Assembly (NCBI GenBank): GCA_032622095.1
Contig: CP136066.1
Span: forward strand, 51,496,911 to 51,560,910
Length of the DNA: 64,000 bases
From: Siphonodentalium dalli
Taxonomy: Eukaryota > Mollusca > Scaphopoda > Gadilida > Siphonodentaliidae
Direction: 5' to 3'
The notes below the pieces were generated by a model, which had not been told where the DNA came from, made no database searches, and saw nothing but the letters and a program-made list of their open reading frames with translations. A program made the position numbers and the translations under genes. Positions 51,895-62,379 of this stretch are shown here, in pieces (within the stretch, counting starts at the first letter, position 1; each line of letters begins with the position of its first letter).

Positions 51895-52239
51895 GTAAGA
51901 GGGTCCAATGGATGACAATACTTTTAAAAAGTACACATGTATACAGGGTATTAACGGTTATTAGCGACCGTCGTTAATGTTTCGTCTCGGGTCGATAATA
52001 TCTAGGATGGAGGTTTATTGATTATTTCGTATTGTGTATTAATTATGTCAAACAAAGGAGAGGAATGATTTCAGTTTCAATCTGCGATATCAGTATTTGT
52101 TTATACTTGTGACAATTCAATTTGTGTTCAGTTATTTATGGTAAAATCTGTTGTCATGGTAAAAATATCAAACAGTACATGGATTTTAGTTTATTCTTTG
52201 GGTGGTTAAAAATTAACAGATACTGAACTTTGTTCAAAA
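51895..52239. other. Probable intron, nothing recognised
   Basis: Sequence after the GTAAGA donor. AT-rich, no exon or repeat identified. Confidence 0.5.
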
Positions 52240-52830
52240 TTGTCAACAGTTGGAAATTTCATACCAGCAATAGGTTGAAAATGTTCTTGTAGTTTGATTT
52301 TCAAACAATTTATTGGAGGAATTTATTGTTTTTGGAGCAATATTTGCATAATTTCCTACTTTTGGTCCGAATTTTGGACTGAAATGGCCATCAGTTGGAA
52401 ATTTTCCAACCTTATGGGGGGTGTCAGGTTGGACATTTCCAACTCTTGGAAACCTTGTCTCCTGGTCCCTCCCTCGTGACCACTCAAAAACTGCTAATTA
52501 ATTTAAGAAAATAATATTGTCCTACATTTGGTCAACATGGTCATTGGAATTGTCATCAGTTAGAAAATTTTCAACCCCAGTGGGGGTGTCAGGTTTGAAA
52601 TTTCCAACTCGAGGAAGGCTTGAGGCTAGTCTAGATTTCAAAAATTTCGCATATGATTGTGCCGGGCCGAACTTTCTAATTAGTTTAAGAAAGCAATATT
52701 TTACTACATTTGGTCAAAATTGTGTACTGAAACGGTCATTAGTTGGAGATTGTTTCCAACCTAAGGGTACGAGGTTTGAAATTTCCAACATAAGCAAAGT
52801 TTTGAGGCCAGTCTAGATGCTAGGATTTTG
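52240..52830. repeat. Diverged tandem repeat (~160-185 bp period)
   Basis: Three main copies centred on CATCAGTTGGAAATTTTCC (52390), CATCAGTTAGAAAATTTTC (52551) and CATTAGTTGGAGATTG (52736), plus a partial at about 52248. Each continues through a GGGGTGTCAGGTT-like stretch and ATTTCCAAC. Short open frames here are translated repeat and were ignored. Confidence 0.75.
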
Positions 52831-53220
52831 CGATTTTCTTGTTTTGTTTTCAAAATTTTCTCACATCGGGCCGAATAACCATGGTCGGCCCGGTGTGTCC
52901 TGGTCTCTTGTCTGTAGCCGTGTGCATTAGTCTGGATTTTGGACCACTAGAAGTTAGGATTTATGCAATTTTCAGGTTAAAAAATCTGAATGTTCTGATA
53001 CCGGGTATATAGAACCATGGTTTATGAATGTATAGGCTATTAGGCCTGAGTATTTAGGTGCAAGGGGTGAGCAAATGGAATTATGGAAACTTATGTTTGG
53101 CCGGATTCAAGGGGGGGGGGGGGTGAATTGGAATTTTCAAAAGTTGACACCACCAACGGAGACCCTCGAGAGCCACGTCCCTGAACAAGGGCAGAATAAT
53201 TCATATTCACTGGTGGGAAT

Positions 53221-53272
53221 TGTTCAGCTAATAAGTTCAACAAACTACCTGTTGAACTTATTAATCTGAACA
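53221..53272. repeat. Short hairpin
   Basis: TGTTCAGCTAATAAGTTCAA and TTGAACTTATTAATCTGAAC pair around a 7-base loop (AACTACC region), with a small asymmetric mismatch. No flanking U-run, so it is not a bacterial-type terminator. Confidence 0.8.
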
Positions 53273-54071
53273 TTTCCTAAGGGAACTTCTCATCAATGAG
53301 TATTTAGAATAGATAGGATTATTGCACAAAGCATAACTATATAGATAAGTGCACAGAATGAGTGCGTCATACGCCAGAGCAATTGCGATTTAGAAAACCA
53401 GATCATAATGGATATCTGCATGTGCCAACGTTTATAACGTTAATGAATACCGTGATGTTGACTCCCGAATACCTATTTGTACATTAAATATAAAACTTAT
53501 ATACGCGTTACGTCACGCTCACACACACAATCTAATTGATGTAAGTGTGTACTTATCCGTGGAAGCACACCATTAGTGTAACAAATAGACACCGCTATAC
53601 GATATAGAGAACACATTACAAGCATACATTATTATTGCATGTTTATTATGTGCATACATATAGAGTAGACATGCATGCATCCTTAATTAGCTATGTTATA
53701 TTTGTCATTAGCCAACTATTAGTTTAAGTTTCCAAGCATTAACTTGTGCTGAAAGTGATGGTCAATAATATAGAGCCACAGTTTAGTATATGCTCCCCTA
53801 TACCCCCACATAATGCTTTAGAGGATAAGAGTGCATTGAAAGTAAATGCGAGATCAACGGTACGACATGTCACAATCTCAATGTTTTATTGCGAAATCAC
53901 CACAAGGAACATTAAACGCGATGTGAAAACACGTTGCATCGACGCTATTATACAGTTGTCGCATGCGATTGAGTGAGGTCGCCCGCTGGAGACCTGGAAT
54001 GTCACCCGAGGGCCACCAGTCCCGAAGATGACATTCCAGGTCGAGAGTGGCGACAATTCGCCGTGTCTCCA

Positions 54072-54097
54072 GGGGGGGGGGGGGTCAGGGGGGGGGG
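54072..54097 (+). repeat. Poly-G tracts
   Basis: Thirteen G, TCA, then ten G. A similar 13-G run lies at 53111-53123. Such tracts can form G-quadruplexes and are prone to length error in sequencing. Confidence 0.85.
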
Positions 54098-54742
54098 CTG
54101 ATCCACTTTTTTCCCATTCACTAGGCCGGGGTGGGTGGGTGATTCAGCTGCGAAAAAGTCACTTTTTTCCTGAGTGGTCGCAATTTTTTCCTCTTACAAC
54201 ATTTCTTCAATATAAATGCCTCAAAGTGTTCAGCATCATTGTTAAGGTGTGTATGACACTTAGGGCAGTGCTTAGGGGGGTAGTTAGTGTGGATATGGGC
54301 ATGATGCTTCTCAGAAATCCAGATTACGAACCAACTCTCAGGAATTCGCCTTTTACATCCGATCACATTGCCATGTACCAATGCTACTGGTTTCAGATGA
54401 AAATGGATAGTTATGTAGCAGATGAATAAACTTTAATATAAATAAAATGAAAAAAGCTATTCATTTATCTCATTAATATTTACTCATTATACCTGATCAG
54501 ACCAGATGACTCAGTCAAAATTGTATCGGAACTTGGCATGGGACTGTAGAATGCAACAACGCATATCACTGAGATAATAATCTTGAGATGGTGGGACCCA
54601 GATAAAAGATTGGGCGAGCATACATAGACCTTGAATGTGTAGATATGGAGAAGGCTGCTAAGTGGAATAAACAAAATCAGAACAGATGAGTGAAAAGAAG
54701 GGAAAGAAAATATAATATAACTTAATATAATATGCAAGTCTA

Positions 54743-55002
54743 AAAATAATGTGCTGGTCATCAGCAAAATGATCGAAGTCTGCAGAGGGCGAATTTGGCG
54801 ATACTACCCGGCATAGCATCAACACATTCAACCTCTAACGACCTCATTCTATTTTGGTCTCGACCAACCATGGAGAACTAGCTACATATGAGGGTCACAT
54901 ATGGTGAATTTGGTAATGCTATAGCCCACTCTGCTGGGTAGCATCACAAAACTCACCCTCCTTGGAGCTTATTCTGCAGACTGCATATGACCGTCTTATT
55001 TT
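54743..55002. mobile_element. Inverted-repeat MITE, family of 61111-61367 (diverged)
   Basis: The left end reads AATGTGCTGGTCATCAGC and the right end TGCATATGACCGTCTTATTT. Internal inverted motifs match the 61-kb element: GGCGAATTTGGCGATACTAC near the left, and GTGAATTTGGTAATGCT with GGGTAGCATCACAAAACTC on the right. It is more degenerate than the 61-kb copy and has no coding capacity. Confidence 0.65.
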
Positions 55003-55133
55003 CAAGTTTCTATTTACACGCAGTACATGTATTTGTATGAATGATTGACCTGGGTCTGGCCTTAGCACATTACCTAGCCCAAGAACTCAGCTCATGGAAA
55101 TGAAAATTAGTTTTGTGATACATAGTGGATTTC

Positions 55134-55219
55134 AGCTGAATACCTGTATTGTTGGAGAGTTAATTGCCAGGTGGTGTTGCCCCTGGCAATTAACTCTCCA
55201 ACAATACAGGTATTCAGCT
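55134..55219. repeat. Perfect 38-bp-arm hairpin
   Basis: Arms 55134-55171 and 55182-55219 are exact reverse complements, beginning AGCTGAATACCTGTATTG, around a 10-base loop (TGGTGTTGCC). Further out, CATAGT and ACTATG extend the symmetry imperfectly. Lack of any arm mismatch implies recent origin or selection for structure. Confidence 0.9.
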
Positions 55220-55549
55220 ATACTATGGGACACACCTAAAGTTACACTTTCTGTGATGAAAAGAAGGTACACTAATGCTTTTATATTTGTTTACATGTAT
55301 AATGAGCATTATGAGCTACCTTAGACAATATTTGGGGAAGAATCAATCAATAATTTACTGATCAGCACATGTATTCTGTGTGTTATTTTGGGTTTTTCGA
55401 GGTATTTTTTTAGAACCTGTTTCGTGTTTTTACAAAAGTTGGAATGACTTAGAAGAACCAGAAATGGAAATAGGGTAACTGTAATACTGACCATCAAGCT
55501 TAAAAGGTGTGATATTACAGATTTGGAGGTAAAAAGGGGGTGGGTACCC

Positions 55550-55830
55550 CGCATGAAATTGGAAAAAATATTGTTTCCTTCAAATAGGCGGTTGGTGGGT
55601 ACCCAAGAGCCGGAAAAAAGTTTTTTCAGCCTAATGTCATGTCACTTTTTTCCGACGGAAAAAATTTCCAGGCACGTATGATCATTTTAATTTTTTCCGG
55701 CCACAGGGGACCCACCCACCCAATTTCTTCCGTTTCCGGCCTTTTTTTCCAGGCAATTTTGGACACCCACCCTTTTTTTCCGTTTCAGGAAGTTTTTTTC
55801 CGGTCAGTTTTGGACACCCACCCCCCTTAA
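55550..55830. repeat. Degenerate TTTTTTCCGG / CACCCACC repeat
   Basis: Repeated blocks of TTTTTTCCGG, CCAGGCA and GGACACCCACCC occur at least four times. An inverted relative lies at 56930-57010 (GAGACACCCACCCACCCC..CGTGCCTGGAATTTTTTTTG). The 63-codon frame here is translated repeat. Confidence 0.6.
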
Positions 55831-56161
55831 ATTTGAGAAAAATTATCAATTGAGCTACCAAATAGCTGATTATCCTGCATTATCATAATTTATTGCGCTA
55901 TATTTGAATAGAGCAATGCATAATGAGATAACTGTACTATTTGAATTTATCATATAAGTGTCATTAATCAAGAAATGTGTCAACATAATCACATTTCTAG
56001 GGATATATAGGCAGAGTGCCAAGGTTTTTATTAACATTCATTTTCATAATATATAGTCACATGATCTAGTCACATAATCACATTTGAGTATTCTACAGAA
56101 CACATGGTACTGGTACAACAAATTTCAGATTATTTGATATTTTGATATTTGCTATGTGATA

Positions 56162-56301
56162 TACAGTAATGCCCTAATTAATCGACTCCATAACCACAGC
56201 AGAATAATGGGTAATTTTAATTTTAATTTCCGACTAAATCCTGAAAAATTACCCATTATTCTGCTGTGGTTATGGGGTCGTTTAATTAAGGCATTACTGT
56301 A
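56162..56301. mobile_element. Tc1/mariner-type MITE (140 bp)
   Basis: Begins TACAGTAATGCCCTAATTAA and ends TTAATTAAGGCATTACTGTA. TA dinucleotides at both ends are consistent with TA target duplication, and the arms of about 58 bp are nearly complementary, with a short loop. CAGT-type ends with TA targets are typical of Tc1/mariner-derived MITEs. No transposase is present. Confidence 0.75.
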
Positions 56302-57573
56302 TTGCTGGAATCAAATTGTTTATCAAAACATGTGGAAATACAACTGTTCATGCCAGTTCATCCCAGTTTGAAGAATAATGCTAATACCAAACATAACCAT
56401 GATATACATGCGTGACTCTTCTTGGGGCTTTTTGCTCACGATATCAGTGACGATAAAATCTTCGTTACTGTGATTAACATTACAAGCTGATCCACATTAA
56501 CATGGAAAACATTGTGAAATTGTTCAAGCTGGCCCGGCTGGCCTTCAATTTATTTGTTAAGATTTTGTTTTACGTTGTCAAAAGTCTATTTTATTCCATT
56601 ATTTATTATATCTTTATTTCCAAGTCACATATGGTCTAGTGTGCTTTCATTTTATTGCTTATTTTCAGCTGAGTTCTGCATAGTTATTCTTATTTTGTTG
56701 TATCAGTAGATGGAATCCTGATTAAATTTTATTTTTCCAATAGCGCAGTGTCTAGTTCTATCAAGTTGAATTTGGGTTATTGTTGGCCATTGTGCAACTG
56801 ATCCAACTTCTGATAACCTCTATATGTAGTATAGCATTAGTATTAACTATATATGACCTGTTTCTGTTCAAAACACATCAAAATAAGACTCAATAGCAGG
56901 AATGGAAAAAGAATTTGGCATATGGAAAAAACTGTTTTTTGGACCCAAGAGACACCCACCCACCCCATCATACGTGCCTGGAATTTTTTTTGACCCCCCC
57001 CCTGGTGTCTCACGAAAACAAGGGTGACAACTCTTTTGTTATCTGACAAAGGAGTACACACGAACCTTCTTAATGGCATGCCTAAATACGCGCGTATATT
57101 CATTAATCCAGCTCGAAGAGTTAATTTTATGTTGGAATCCTCGCTTTTTGGAAAATAAAACGTTCACATTTTGGATCAATTGATATACTCATCATTTGCG
57201 GAGCTATTGTCCGGTTAGTTTGCTGGTCGCATGGTGAGAATCGGTTCACGGAAGGAGGAGTAAAGCAATTTCGAAGTAGAGTAGCCATGCGGTGAAATGT
57301 TCGATTTCGTTTCAAATGAACGTAAATACGTAGGTAGACGTGTTAATTTCGAGAACGCTAAAATGTGAAACTAACACGTTGTAGTGGTGCCAAAAGAAAT
57401 TAACAAATGTTACAGACTGTTACGCAACATAAGGGTATTCCTGTGAAGTCGGAGGAATGTATAACCGAAGAAAATTGTCGATTGATAAATAGTAAAGAGT
57501 GGCTATTTGATATTTAGAGCTTAGTACAGAAACGTATTTGTGACGTACACTCTAAGAACAGTCAAGAACCCTA
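56302..57573. other. No gene recognised
   Basis: AT-rich sequence with the inverted CACCCACC repeat relative at 56930-57010. Open frames are under 90 codons and have no domain. Confidence 0.5.
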
Positions 57574-57679
57574 CGGTTCTTCACGCCTTCAAGAACCGAT
57601 ATTATGGGGATTTGGTTCTTCGCGCTCTCTAGCACCGAACATTGACTCACGCGTTTTGAAGAACCAAATGAAGAACCAA
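57574..57679. repeat. GGTTCTT/AAGAACC direct repeat, copy A
   Basis: Starts GGTTCTTCACGCC, includes AAGAACCGATATTATGGGGA, and ends GAAGAACCAAATGAAGAACC. It recurs at 58083-58184 in the same orientation about 500 bp away with few differences. The motif itself is a short palindromic word that recurs through 62.4-63.3 kb. Confidence 0.85.
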
Positions 57680-57711
57680 TTATGTATAACATGAGTTGCG
57701 GTTCGTAATAA

Positions 57712-57918
57712 ATGCGTGTCGCCCAAATGGAACAGAACTACGACCTCGTTTTGAGTTTTCAGAACCGCCATTTTCGATCGCTGATTTTTGTGAGAGGCGA
57801 TGGAGCAAATCCGACAGAATCGACAAATGAACCGGACACGTGGAGTGCTGGCGATGTGGAGCAATGGTTGATCGAGTGCCAGACTGCCAGTTGACAGCAC
57901 GTGTTGCTACATTTGAAG
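57712..57918 (+). pseudogene. Possible frameshifted SAM-domain exon fragment
   Basis: The frame from ATG 57712 leads into EPDTWSAGDVEQWLIEC, the typical start of a sterile alpha motif (W-S-x-x-D-V-x-x-W-L). It then stops at TGA 57892. An 8-bp tandem duplication (TGCCAGAC then TGCCAG, 57876-57889) sits just before the stop. The downstream sequence in the shifted frame reads CQLTARVATFEG up to a GT at 57919, which could be a donor. SAM domains are about 65 residues, so at most the first third is present. It may be a broken first exon, or the resemblance may be chance. It lies between the two GGTTCTT repeats. Confidence 0.3.
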
Positions 57919-58082
57919 GTGATTATATTAGTTATCTTAATTTATATTTATGTTTTGTAAAATAATCTCAGTTGAATTTAAATAAGACCTAATTAAAGTA
58001 AACTTGAAAGCTTCATATTGTATATCTATGTCACTTAATTTACGGTATTGACTATTATTACCACTGTAGAGGGCGTTCTCTA

Positions 58083-58184
58083 CAGTTCTTCACGTCGCCA
58101 AGAACCGATATTATGGGGATTTGGTTCTTCGAGCTCTCTAGAACACAGACTCACGCGTTTTGAAGAACCAAATGAAGAACCAAA
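58083..58184. repeat. GGTTCTT/AAGAACC direct repeat, copy B
   Basis: Close copy of 57574-57679 in the same orientation, with AAGAACCGATATTATGGGGA and GAAGAACCAAATGAAGAACC. The overlapping 116-codon open frame (58048-58398) runs through the repeat and has no domain, so it is not called. Confidence 0.85.
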
Positions 58185-58499
58185 TTTCTATGCTAAACTG
58201 AACTTAAGTGAAACCAAAAATCACGGCATAAACTTATCACCAAGCACTCTGACTGGCATCAGAGCAGTAATTCATCGACATATCAGCACCGATAGTATTA
58301 TCATTCTGCTTAGGCCTCATCTGGGAAATATCTTTAGTCTCAAATTAACATTGATTTTAGTTACTTTTTTGCTTCTTAGAAATTTCTCTATCCCCTAATT
58401 TGCAGAAGATAAAATGCATAATCAAAGTAACTAATGGGTGAACATCACCAACTTCAACTGGGGAACGTCAATGGGATCCCATGTCTCCCATAGCAGTTG

Positions 58500-58620
58500 A
58501 GGCTTAAGCTGAATGAAGTTCTCAGAGTGTGAATTTGGTGATGCTAGCCTGCTGGACAGGATAGTGTCATTAAATTCATGATCTGGGGACCTCATTCTGC
58601 AAATGACATACACAATATTG
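58500..58620. mobile_element. Partial MITE of the 61-kb family
   Basis: Matches the right half of 61111-61367 in order: GTGAATTTGGTGATGCTAGC, then TGTCATTAAATTCATGATC and GACCTCATTCTGCAAATGAC. The left terminus is degenerate (CATCACCAACTTCA at about 58444 may be its remnant). Confidence 0.6.
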
Positions 58621-59212
58621 CGAGCTTGCTCGCCAGCGAATATAAAGTAATTAACCCTTTCTGTACTAAATAATCATTGACGAGTACATGTAGTTCTCTC
58701 AGGGAATATTAAGATAATAAGTTCAACTGGAGAGGTATCTTATTAGACTGATAGGAATGTTATCAGTAATCTAGATGTAGCATATAGCAATAGTTTTTAT
58801 ATGCAAAATCTGATTATTGGAGAATTATTGATAATAACAACAAAGTTTTACACGTAGGCCCCAATTGCTGATTGACATAGAATAATAATTATATAATATA
58901 GAAATGAGCGGTGCCCGTGTGTCTGCGTGGTATGCATCCATGTATTGCCATCATCTGTTGTCCGCATGATAACTTTAACAGTAGTCAGTAACACAATTTG
59001 ATGAAACTTAACACATGGAAGATTTGGATCTATCCAAACATTTCTGGTGGAGTTATGTCCCTTTTCGAATTAGAATTTGATGATTATTTTGTTGTTTGGA
59101 TGTTAACTCAAATTATGATTATCCGATACCTTTCAAATTTACTATGTGGATTAATCACACGAAAATACATTGTCAAACAAAGCCACCTTATTTGGGAACT
59201 TGTGGCCTTTTA
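58621..59212. other. No gene recognised
   Basis: AT-rich sequence with a TTAACCCTTT at 58651 that resembles the MITE terminus, but I found no matching inverted partner. The short frame at 58998-59216 has no domain. Confidence 0.45.
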
Positions 59213-59420
59213 TTAACCCTTCCTTGGCTGGAGCTTCCCAAAAATTTGCGAAAACCATGTGTGCCAATGCATTCTCTTATATATGTGAGTCTCTCATATG
59301 AGATGCATATTAAGAGAATGCATGATCCTAACAATATTTACCATGACTATAAGCCAGTGCATTCTCTGGTATATGCGAGGCTGCCTATGGGAGACTCGCA
59401 TAATATAAGAGAATTCCTGT
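59213..59420. mobile_element. Diverged relative of the array MITE
   Basis: Starts TTAACCCTTCCTTGG, then carries two palindromes of the same kind as the array MITE. The first is GTGCCAATGCATTCTCTTAT with TAAGAGAATGCATG. The second is CAGTGCATTCTCTGGTATAT and GGAGACTCGCATAATATAAG. No clear right TTAA terminus is visible. The spacing of the two palindromes is similar to the array element, so both derive from one MITE family. Confidence 0.7.
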
Positions 59421-61110
59421 CACATGATCTTTAATTCTGCATCTGCTGTGCCGATCCCATCATGGAAGGGATATAGAAGCCACAGCGCGGTTGGTGCTCC
59501 ATGATAGAAATAATATTATTAGCTTCAGAATTTTTCCAAGTATCGAAATAGTTCGATAAATATCTTAACTACCTTTCTACGAACATTTTGTAACCCAAAA
59601 AACGCATTGAAGTAATGAAAAATACAACCGTGAGTCTGTGAATACCGTGTTAGGGTCCCAAACACAAAACAGCCATTTACAAGAAATTGAACAACATGGT
59701 ACACTACTGCTGATATGGTAGCAATAAAGAGCGTTTATCTTACTTTTGGCGAAAGTTGAAAATGGCGGAGAAATGGCTGTGACTTTGGCAACGTGTTTTT
59801 CAGAGCATATGAAGCCGGTGAATCAATAGTTTGTTTACTTTCGACCTATCGTAGGAACAAATTTGGCAGTTCGAATGAGCCATTTACGTTTAAGGCCCTG
59901 AGTCATTTAATGATATATTATTTTTTATTTGTAGATGTCCAACGTGTCAGGTCAGTTTCAAATACCGGTTTTCCCCTGAAACGTCATCAGTTGCTGCATA
60001 TAGACAAGAACCGTGACAAATTACGTAACTTTTGTGACTATGTGTGCCGGCGACCTGTTTCATTGAGATGTCATTTTGGAAAGATATCGCCCATCTAGCG
60101 GAGCTGTCTTCAAATGTGATGTGTGTCCATTCGAGATGATTGGCAGAGAGGTCAGATGAAACCATGTTAACAGAGGACTCTGATATTCAAAATAAGGATG
60201 AGAAACATTTATACGTTCCCTGCTCCAAGCATGTCAGCTATGGAACTGTGGATCAGCATTGTTACCAGAATAGTCAGATAAAGTCCCATTCTTTCTACTA
60301 AAACGTCAAGGAATGTGGATGCTGAGGGCGTCGGATGGGAGCGACTTCAGAATATCTTACCAGTTGTCATACAAATACAAAAGTTTTAAGTTTTCTCAAA
60401 TCTCACTATTTGGTGCAACTGTGTGGCTCAATAAGCTAATTCGCACTATTGGCATATTCGTGATTTGTATATAATATATATGGTCTTTTGTGATATATGA
60501 CACGATTACGATGTTGCAAAGTGAAATATCAAGATTCAATTGAGCTATTGATATTATTCCACCTTATTTTTTTTTCTGGGACTAGTCAGAACTAGCTATG
60601 TGTATGCTCTGGTTTTCGCGCACATGAGGCATGCGTTTGTTTATAAGTCTCTTGCGAGAAGTCTGAACTATCGAGGAAAACAACAAATGGATTCATTTCG
60701 AGTGGCATCTTCCGGAACCATATGCACTCAAATTTGTGTACAGGAATGTCAAGTTCCCAAATAATTAGATCTGGTTTAATTTGTGCATATCATTTGTTGA
60801 CTTTCTGAATGGACATTTTGCATCAGTAGTTGCACTTCTATTGTGATTTGACATTGGTTGTTAATGTATACACATCGCAGTGTCGCTATATGATACTATT
60901 CTAGCTGCTGTGTTCGTTTTCTAACAACTGTTTGGCGTTGTTGAACGGGCAATAATTTATTAATATTATTGGAAAGAACCAGGAAATCGTAGGATGAAGT
61001 CAACACGTGTCGCATATTTCTAAAACGTCCAGAAAATATGCACCAAGATGATTCTGACTACTCCCAGAGAAAATTTAAATGGTACTAGTCTGAAGTATTT
61101 CCATGCAGCT
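59421..61110. other. No gene recognised
   Basis: AT-rich sequence. The longest frames (101 codons at 59793-60098 and shorter ones) have no recognised domain or splice context. Confidence 0.5.
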
Positions 61111-61367
61111 AAATAAGGTGCCGGTCATTTGCAGAATGAGGTCTCCAGCAGATGCATTTAGTGATGCTACCCAGCATAGCGGGCTAACATCACCAAATTC
61201 ACCCTCTGAGGACCTCCTTTTGAAGGTAGTTCTCAATAGATGATTAATATCTAAACATAGTGGGGTCCCTAGATGGTGAATATGGTGATGTTAGCCCGCT
61301 ATACGGGGTAGCATTACTAAATTCACCCTCTGGAGCCCTCATTCTGCAAATGTCCGGCACCTTATTT
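61111..61367. mobile_element. Inverted-repeat MITE (257 bp)
   Basis: Terminal arms AAATAAGGTGCCGGTCATTT and AAATGTCCGGCACCTTATTT are complementary apart from one base. Internal inverted blocks (GTGATGCTACCCAGCATAGC against GCTATACGGGGTAGCATTAC) extend the fold. It is the best-preserved of three related copies here; the others are at 54743-55002 and 58500-58620. No transposase is present and the superfamily is not assignable. Confidence 0.8.
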
Positions 61368-61544
61368 TGAGGCCTGATAATTTTAAATAAGGAAATCAAT
61401 TATAACGGAAGTTTATCGTCCCATTAGAAATGTTGCTACAGGGTCTGAAATTCTTAAATAGTTGCGTGTGTATAAAATAATAGATATGAACTGAAGACCC
61501 CTGTCCGGAAAAGCTTCCATCAATTAATATTGATTTTATTTCTA

Positions 61545-61944
61545 ATATTAAATCGGGACCGTTTATGTTACTATTTTTAGAACAGACCATTCGGATGATA
61601 CCATATTGCGATATAGAGCACTGGGCTGTTCCTAAGGCTACGCACCGAAAGTCAAATGTCCCAGATTGATTGCTTGTATTGTTTTGTTCCACAGATATAA
61701 GCGATAATGAGTATAATTGACGTTTATTTGTGACAAAATTGTACAATCAAATTTCTGGTCTTGGTTAACAGTAACCACTATTGTTCGTTAGCTGAACAAA
61801 CACGCCTTTTTAGACCAGAAAATATTCGAAATAAAATTAATATTAATCGATAGAAGCATTTCCGGACAGGAGTCTTCGACTCAAATCTAATATGTTATAG
61901 CCCGATAACTATATAATACAAGTTTACAAAGAGATAATCCACCG
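61545..61944. repeat. Diverged single copy of array-unit segment 4438-4827
   Basis: Colinear with the unit downstream of the MITE: GGGACCGTTTAT, GAACAGACCATTC, ACGTTTATTTGTGACAAAAT, GTAACCACTATTGTT, GAAGCATT-CCGGACA and GTTTACAAAGAGATA occur in the same order with many substitutions and small indels. At the left edge it reads ATTAAATCGGGACC where the unit reads [MITE]TTAAGTGGGACC, so it has an unoccupied TTAA. The homology ends at about 61944 (unit 4827). The minus-strand 116-codon frame across it has no domain. Confidence 0.8.
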
Positions 61945-62379
61945 TTAACACCAAATGGTATTTCCAATTGGTCATTAAACTCATTCATCTTTTATCTCAA
62001 ATAAATAAATAAATGTAAAAACAAATTCAACGTGACTTGGGGTTCTGGAACAAAATTGGGCAAGAGAATGATGGTGGAGTATTTGAACAAAAGAAACTTG
62101 TGATCATCAAAAGTGCAAATTCACGTTTACAACAAAACCATAAATGAGATTATTGACTTACTGAAAAAATAATTTGTCTTAAAAATTATTTTTAAAGTGA
62201 CAAATAAATCTACAAGCTATGGTCTACTATCTTTAAAATACTCAATACCTAAAATATATTGTGCCAAAATTTCCACCTGACTATATGTAGAATAATTTTC
62301 AAGTTTAATGAATAAATAATTATATTTATGAAAAAAAAATTCTTCTAATTGACCTGTACAGAGACGGAAATGAAACTAT
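61945..62379. other. No gene recognised
   Basis: Strongly AT-rich, low-complexity sequence with no frame or repeat of note. Confidence 0.5.

Larger units (their letters stand above)
52831..54742. other. No gene recognised; G-runs and small hairpin
   Basis: AT-rich sequence with no domain-bearing frame. A 133-codon frame at 54028-54429 crosses a poly-G run and has no recognisable domain. Homopolymer G-runs lie at 53111-53123 and 54072-54097. A short hairpin lies at 53221-53272. Confidence 0.5.

Noticed and set aside
53111-53123. Poly-G run as a functional G-quadruplex element
   Set aside because: A single homopolymer run with no promoter or exon nearby; it may also be a sequencing length artefact.
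54028-54429. 133-codon frame as a gene
   Set aside because: It runs through two poly-G tracts and has no recognisable domain or splice context.
58048-58398. 116-codon frame as a gene
   Set aside because: Its first third is the GGTTCTT direct repeat and the rest has no domain.
58651-58660. TTAACCCTTT as another piggyBac-type MITE end
   Set aside because: No inverted partner (AAAGGGTTAA) was found at a plausible distance.
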